Shown one piece after another: positions 60,222 through 64,000 of a stretch of DNA of 64,000 nucleotides (position 1 is its first letter; each line of letters begins with the position of its first letter). Below the pieces are notes generated by a model, which was not told where the DNA came from, made no database searches, and was given only the letters and a program-made list of their open reading frames with translations. Made by a program: the position numbers and the translations under genes. The stretch is from Isoptericola peretonis (GTDB lineage Bacteria; Actinomycetota; Actinomycetes; Actinomycetales; Cellulomonadaceae): positions 1 to 64,000 of the forward strand of contig JALQCY010000006.1 in the NCBI GenBank assembly GCA_023241745.1, in the 5' to 3' direction.

Positions 60222-60250
60222 AGCGTAAGTGCGCCGAGCGGCCCGCACAA
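60222..60250 (-). promoter_or_regulatory. promoter of dksA-like gene, overlapping a terminator
   Basis: TTGTGC (60250-60245), 17-bp spacer, TACGCT (60227-60222). The -35 box and most of the spacer lie inside the divIVA terminator hairpin (60232-60294). Confidence 0.55.
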
Positions 60251-60294
60251 CAGCACACGCGATGAAGCGTGCGAGTCGTGCGGGCCGCTCGGCG
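60232..60294 (-). terminator. terminator after divIVA
   Basis: A perfect 17-bp inverted repeat (60232-60248 with 60278-60294) with a 29-nt loop that itself can form a small GCAC/GTGC stem. It lies 46 nt past the divIVA stop. Confidence 0.75.
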
Positions 60295-60340
60295 TGAGGC
60301 GGGACGAGGGAGCGGGGTGCGCGGGGTGACGGCCCCCCGC

Positions 60341-60973
60341 TCAGAGCTCCGAGCCGCGACCGGCGGCGGCGTTCTGCCGCTGGGGCGGAAGCGCCGAGCC
60401 ACGGGCGTCGAGGTCGCCCAGCAGGTTCTGCAGGAAGCTCTTGAGGCGGGTGCGGTAGTCGCGCTCGAAGAGCCGGAGCTCGTCGATCTTGCGCTCGAGG
60501 AGCGACCGCTCCTGCTCGAGCTGGGAGAGCGTGCGGTGGCTGGTCTCCTCCGCCTCGCGGACGATGCGCGAGCCCTCGGACTTGGCCTCCGAGATGAGGC
60601 GGTCGCCCTCCTCCTGGCCGGAACGCACGTAGTCGTCGTGCAGCTTCTGGGCCAGCTGGAGCATGCCGGTCGCGGACTCCGGCTCGGCCGGCTGCTGCTT
60701 CGCCGCCGCAGGGGCGGGAGCGGGCGTCGGCGCGGGCGCCGGGGTCGGCGCGGGCTGCGCCTGCTGCGCGGCGTCCGAACGGCTCAGCTCCGCGACCCGG
60801 TGCTCCGCCGCGGTGAGCTTGGAGCGCAGGTCGTCGTTCTCCTCCTGGACCGCCGTGAGCGTGCGCACGACCTCGTCGAGGAAGTCGTCGACCTCCTCCA
60901 CGTCGTAGCCCTCGCGGAACTTGGTCGCGGCGAACTTCTTGTTCAGGATGTCCTCTGCCGTCAGCAGCGCCAT
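60341..60973 (-). CDS. divIVA: DivIVA/Wag31 cell-pole protein
   Basis: Polar-growth and septum-organising coiled-coil protein. The N-terminal DivIVA domain (LTAEDILNKKFAATKFREGY, residues 4-23; then VEEVDDFLDEVVRTL) binds curved membrane. A Pro/Ala linker (about 73-98, PAPTPAPAPTPAPAP) separates the C-terminal coiled coil (about 105-185). 210 residues, shorter than mycobacterial Wag31. TACCGT at 61042-61037 is a possible -10. Confidence 0.95.
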   Translation of the reverse strand: MALLTAEDILNKKFAATKFREGYDVEEVDDFLDEVVRTLTAVQEENDDLRSKLTAAEHRVAELSRSDAAQQAQPAPTPAPAPTPAPAPAAAKQQPAEPESATGMLQLAQKLHDDYVRSGQEEGDRLISEAKSEGSRIVREAEETSHRTLSQLEQERSLLERKIDELRLFERDYRTRLKSFLQNLLGDLDARGSALPPQRQNAAAGRGSEL

Positions 60974-61106
60974 CGTCTCACCTCATCGCTCTTGCAGGGT
61001 CGTCGGAGACCCGGGTCCCGGGCCGTCTGGATGACCACGGTAGCGGACGGTCTGCCGGGTGACCTGCCCGGCGTGGCCGGGTCGTCCCGCCCACACGACG
61101 TCTTCA

Positions 61107-61126
61107 CACGTCAGCGCAGTGACGTG
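61107..61126 (-). terminator. hairpin after yggT
   Basis: Perfect 7-bp arms CACGTCA and TGACGTG with a 6-nt loop, 12 nt downstream of the yggT stop. Short, but well placed to end the yggT transcript; a regulator site for divIVA is an alternative. Confidence 0.45.
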
Positions 61127-61138
61127 CCTCATCGTCCG

Positions 61139-61429
61139 TCATCGGGCCAGGCCGCTGAACACCTGGGCGAGGATCGACGTGCCGAGGAACAGGATCAGGA
61201 ACGCGAGGTCCAGGCGGACCTGGCCGAGGGTGAGGGGCGGGATCACCCGCCGCAGCGCGCGCAGGGGCGGGTCGGTGACGGTGTAGACGGCCTCCGCGAG
61301 GACGAGCACGACCCCGCGGGGGCGCCAGTCACGGGCGAAGAACTGCACCCAGTCGAAGACGAGCCGCACCACGAGGCACAGCAGGAAGATCCAGAGCAGG
61401 AAGCTCACGAAGGCAAAGACGACGCTCAC
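61139..61429 (-). CDS. YggT family membrane protein
   Basis: A 96-residue protein with two hydrophobic segments (about 2-25 and 72-92). The YggT pattern shows in LVVRLVFDWVQFFARDWRP and YTVTDPPLRALRRVIPPL. It normally sits between sepF and divIVA in actinobacterial division clusters, as here, and is thought to support division or osmotic adaptation; mechanism unknown. GTG start with TAGGTT 6 nt upstream, no ribosome site. Confidence 0.9.
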   Translation of the reverse strand: MSVVFAFVSFLLWIFLLCLVVRLVFDWVQFFARDWRPRGVVLVLAEAVYTVTDPPLRALRRVIPPLTLGQVRLDLAFLILFLGTSILAQVFSGLAR

Positions 61430-61456
61430 GGGTCGAACCTACCCGAGCACGGCGAA

Positions 61457-61482
61457 GGGCCGGGGCAGGCGTGCCCCGGCCC
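61457..61482 (-). terminator. terminator after sepF
   Basis: A perfect 11-bp stem (61457-61467 with 61472-61482) with a GGCG loop, 63 nt past the sepF stop and upstream of the yggT promoter. Confidence 0.65.
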
Positions 61483-61545
61483 TGCGTCGGAACGGATCGG
61501 TCGACGTGTCGGCTCCGGCCGGCTCGCGGTGGCGGCCCGGCTCGA

Positions 61546-62019
61546 TCAGCTCTGGTTGTAGAACGCCCCGCGGCCGTTCACCTTCTCCGGCGGCGGCGCC
61601 GCCTCGCCGGCGATCTCGACGTGCTCGGGCGAGAGCAGGAAGACCTTGTTGGTCACCCGCTCGATCGACCCGCGCAGGCCGAAGATCAGGCCCGCCGAGA
61701 AGTCCACGAGCCGCTTGGCGTCGGCGTCGTCCATGTCGGAGAGGTTCATGATCACGGGCGTGCCGCCACGGAACGCCTCGCCGATCGTGCGCGCGTCGTT
61801 GTACGAGCGCGGGTGGATGGTCGTGATGCGCCGCAGGTCGGTGGCGACCACCGACTCGCTCGCACCGCCGCGGTGCAGCGGCGTGACCTGCGCCTGGTAG
61901 TCGTCACGGTCGCGCACCGGTGCCTCCAGCTCCTCGTACTCGTCGAGGTACTCCTCCGACTCACCCTGGTCGTCGGCGAGTCCCAGGTACAGCATCGTCT
62001 TGCGAAGCGCTCCGCCCAT
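61546..62019 (-). CDS. sepF: cell division protein SepF
   Basis: FtsZ-binding membrane anchor. The 157-residue product has an N-terminal membrane-targeting helix (MGGALRKTMLYLGLAD), an acidic linker, and the SepF core (about 70-150) with GGTPVIMNLSDMDDADAKRL, VDFSAGLIFGLRGSIERV and VFLLSPEHVEI. In actinobacteria, which lack FtsA, SepF tethers FtsZ through the FtsZ C-terminal peptide. It has GGAG upstream. pgeF separates it from ftsZ. Confidence 0.96.
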   Translation of the reverse strand: MGGALRKTMLYLGLADDQGESEEYLDEYEELEAPVRDRDDYQAQVTPLHRGGASESVVATDLRRITTIHPRSYNDARTIGEAFRGGTPVIMNLSDMDDADAKRLVDFSAGLIFGLRGSIERVTNKVFLLSPEHVEIAGEAAPPPEKVNGRGAFYNQS

Positions 62020-62101
62020 CGCCTTGCTCCGTTCGTCGCCACGTCCCGCCCTCCGTCCCGGACGGTGTCACGACGTTAACCACGCACGTCCCGCCATCGG
62101 C

Positions 62102-62125
62102 GCACGACACGCCGGTGTGTCGTGC
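62102..62125 (-). terminator. hairpin after pgeF
   Basis: A perfect 9-bp stem (62102-62110 with 62117-62125) with a 6-nt loop, 29 nt past the pgeF stop. Just beyond it a TAACGT box (62078-62073) may serve sepF. Confidence 0.55.
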
Positions 62126-62153
62126 CCGCGGGCGTGTCCCGGGCCGCGACGCC

Positions 62154-62975
62154 TCAGGTCAGGAGGACGACCCCGGCCTGGCGGCCCGTCGTCGTGCCCT
62201 GGGCCGTGGCGCGGCGGTGGGAGTACAGGTCCGTGTCGGTGAGCGTGCAGCGGTCGACCCGCGCGGCGTGGACGCCCCGGGCCGCCAGCTGGGCCAGGAC
62301 GCCCGCGGGGAGATCCAGCGCGGGGGTCCCCGCCGACGTCGTCGCCCACGTCTCGGGGACGGCGGCGGCGACCTCGGCACGCATCCCGGCCGGGACCTCG
62401 TAGCAGTCGCCGCAGACCGCCGGCCCGACGGCGGCCCGGACGTCCTCGGCGCGGGCGCCGCCGGCGAGCATCGCGTCGAGGACCCGGTGCACGACGCCCG
62501 CGACCACGCCCTTGCGCCCCGCGTGCGCGACGGCGACGACGCGTGCCACCGGGTCGGCGAGGACCACGGGCACGCAGTCGGCGACCAGCACACCGAGCCC
62601 GAGGCCCGGTGACGCCGTCACCATCGCGTCGGCCTCGCCGGCCGCGGACGGCGGCTCCGCGGACGACCACTCGGCGAGCTCGACGTCGCCCAGGGAGAGC
62701 ACGCGGTCGCCGTGCACCTGCGCCGCGAACGCGACGGGCGCCCCGACCCACTCCCCCAGGCGGGCGCGGTTCTCCCGCACCCGCACGGGGTCGTCCCCGG
62801 TCGACGTGCCCAGGTCGAGCGAGGACCACGGGGCGGGCGAGACCCCGCCGTGGCGCGTGGTGAAGCCCGCCACGACGCCCTCCCCGAGGTCCACCCGCAG
62901 CAGCCCTGCGCCGAACTGCGCCGGCAGCAACGCCTCCTGCGCCCAGCCGAGCGCCCTGTCGGTGCCGCCGCTCAC
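62154..62975 (-). CDS. pgeF: PgeF/YfiH family copper-oxidase-like protein (purine nucleoside phosphorylase LACC1)
   Basis: A 273-residue LACC-fold protein. Motifs: FAAQVHGDRV, LVADCVPVVLADPV, VAVAHAGRKGVVAGVVH and VGPAVCGDCYEVPAG, whose His and Cys form the metal site. Family members have been described as purine nucleoside phosphorylase/adenosine deaminase-like or as peptidoglycan amino-acid editing enzymes; the gene's place beside ftsZ fits the latter. GTG at 62975 is 7 nt past the ftsZ stop; the upstream extension is not conserved-looking. Confidence 0.9.
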   Translation of the reverse strand: MSGGTDRALGWAQEALLPAQFGAGLLRVDLGEGVVAGFTTRHGGVSPAPWSSLDLGTSTGDDPVRVRENRARLGEWVGAPVAFAAQVHGDRVLSLGDVELAEWSSAEPPSAAGEADAMVTASPGLGLGVLVADCVPVVLADPVARVVAVAHAGRKGVVAGVVHRVLDAMLAGGARAEDVRAAVGPAVCGDCYEVPAGMRAEVAAAVPETWATTSAGTPALDLPAGVLAQLAARGVHAARVDRCTLTDTDLYSHRRATAQGTTTGRQAGVVLLT

Positions 62976-62982
62976 TCCGCGC

Positions 62983-64000
62983 TCACTTGAGGAAGTCGGG
63001 CACGTCGAGCTCCTCGGCCGGGCGGCGCGGCTCGTCGAACAGCCGCGGCACCTCGACCGGACGCTCCACGGTGACGCCCTCCCCCTCGGCGTCCTCCACC
63101 ACCGTGAACCCCCGGCGCGGCTCGGCCGGACGCGCACCCGCCGGCGGGGCCGGCGGCGCGTCGAGGCTCACCGGGACGTCGTCCGGCTCGGCGGGGATCG
63201 GCCGCGGCTGCGTGCCGGCGACGGGGACCGCCGCGGTCGCGGGCTGCGGCGGCCGCGGGGCGGCAGCGGGCGCGCCCGGCTGCGGCACGGGCGGCGTCGC
63301 CGCGACGCCCGCGGGCTTCGCCGTCGCGCCGGCGATCTGGCCGAGGCCGCGACCGTCCTTGCGGGTCTGCGGCACGCCGCCGTCGAACCCGGCGGCGATG
63401 ACCGTGACGCGGACCTCGTCCCCGAGCGCGTCGTCGATGACCGTGCCGAAGATGATGTTCGCCTCGGAGTGCGCGGCCTCCTGCACCAGGCGCGCGGCCT
63501 CGTGCACCTCGAAGAGCCCGATGTCGCTGCCGCCCTGGATCGAGAGCAGGACGCCGTGCGCACCGTCGATCGACGCCTCCAGGAGCGGGGACGAGATCGC
63601 CAGCTCCGCGGCCTGGATCGCCCGGTCCTCGCCGCGCGCCGACCCGATGCCCATGAGCGCCGAGCCCGCCCCCTGCATGACGGACTTCACGTCCGCGAAG
63701 TCGAGGTTGATGAGGCCCGGGGTGGTGATGAGGTCCGTGATGCCCTGGACGCCGGAGTGCAGCACCTGGTCCGCCGAGTGGAACGCCGCGATCGCCGAGA
63801 CGCTCTTGTCCGACATCGACAGCAGGCGGTCGTTCGGGATGACGATGAGGGTGTCGACCTCCTCGCGGAGCGTCTCGATCCCCTGCTCGGCCTGCACGGA
63901 GCGGCGCCGGCCCTCGAAGGTGAACGGCCGCGTGACGACGCCGACGGTCAGCGCGCCGAGCGATCGCGCGATGCGCGCCACCACCGGTGCGCCGCCGGTG
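62983..64000 (-). CDS. ftsZ: cell division protein FtsZ, C-terminal part (5' end outside window)
   Basis: Tubulin-like GTPase that forms the division ring. The frame is open to the right edge, so about 339 codons are visible and the N-terminus, including the GGGTGTG loop, is off the window. Visible core: the end of the GTPase domain (LGALTVGVVTRPFTFEGRRR), TLIVIPNDRLL, the T7-loop region GLINLDFADVKSVM, and the activation domain to about residue 200. Then a long Pro/Ala linker and the C-terminal peptide ELDVPDFLK, which binds SepF. Ends 7 nt before pgeF. Confidence 0.97.
   Translation of the reverse strand, partial: TGGAPVVARIARSLGALTVGVVTRPFTFEGRRRSVQAEQGIETLREEVDTLIVIPNDRLLSMSDKSVSAIAAFHSADQVLHSGVQGITDLITTPGLINLDFADVKSVMQGAGSALMGIGSARGEDRAIQAAELAISSPLLEASIDGAHGVLLSIQGGSDIGLFEVHEAARLVQEAAHSEANIIFGTVIDDALGDEVRVTVIAAGFDGGVPQTRKDGRGLGQIAGATAKPAGVAATPPVPQPGAPAAAPRPPQPATAAVPVAGTQPRPIPAEPDDVPVSLDAPPAPPAGARPAEPRRGFTVVEDAEGEGVTVERPVEVPRLFDEPRRPAEELDVPDFLK

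Noticed and set aside
1..64000. CRISPR arrays, insertion sequences, prophage genes, tRNA genes, attachment sites
   Set aside because: No spaced repeats, transposase or integrase motifs, phage structural proteins or tRNA cloverleafs were found on reading both strands.

Overview
The window comes from a very GC-rich actinobacterium, most likely a Micrococcales member of the Cellulomonas/Cellulosimicrobium/Promicromonosporaceae group. The evidence is the base composition, an actinobacterial rRNA leader, PriA-type HisA, Wag31/DivIVA plus SepF, DUF1844 and SseB neighbours, an IF3 with a long Ala/Pro-rich tail, and F420-type oxidoreductases. This placement is inferred from gene content, not from a 16S sequence, because the 16S gene lies just outside the left edge.

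Layout. 0-0.47 kb: promoters and leader of an rRNA operon reading left off the window. 0.47-3.1 kb: tyrS, mpg and a small P-loop kinase. 3.2-11.9 kb: the complete arginine operon argC-J-B-D-F-R-G-H (minus strand), almost every junction overlapping, with an ArgR-like operator at a probably leaderless argC promoter. 12-17.8 kb: accessory genes (GNAT, methyltransferases, DUF1684, quinone oxidoreductase, VOC, F420-type LLM enzyme, SDR). 17.8-25.2 kb: pheST, thpR, a SpoU rRNA methylase and infC-rpmI-rplT; infC uses the rare AUC start behind a structured leader. 25.5-29.5 kb: a Fur-family regulator with katA, then DUF1844, a coiled-coil membrane protein and a lipoprotein serine protease. 29.5-34.4 kb: hisC-hisB-hyp-hisH-priA-sseB. 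34.6-48.6 kb: an accessory block (zinc alcohol dehydrogenase with two CRP/GlxR-like sites, Tat-exported Rieske protein, 4-TM protein, RecQ fused to a phosphoribosyltransferase domain, a peptide-type ABC transporter, SWIM-SNF2 helicase) lying between hisC and hisD. 48.7-58 kb: hisD, an S4 protein, PPOX, Nudix, dnaE, and a LacI regulator convergent with a large secreted beta-helix protein. 58.1-64 kb: the end of the division cluster, ftsZ (partial)-pgeF-sepF-yggT-divIVA, then a DksA-like protein, lspA and rluD.

About 18 genes have a TANNNT-like -10 element only 6-8 nt before the start codon and no Shine-Dalgarno sequence, so leaderless transcription looks common here. The genes are mostly core metabolism, translation and division. 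No CRISPR array, prophage, insertion sequence or tRNA gene was seen. The less ordinary items are the RecQ-phosphoribosyltransferase fusion, a 23-bp bidirectional promoter whose two -10 boxes share bases, the infC leader and AUC start, the paired CRP-like sites, a 31-bp palindrome before a Tam-like gene, a DksA-like protein that has lost its zinc ligands and whose promoter lies inside the upstream terminator, and a secreted beta-helix protein next to a LacI regulator.
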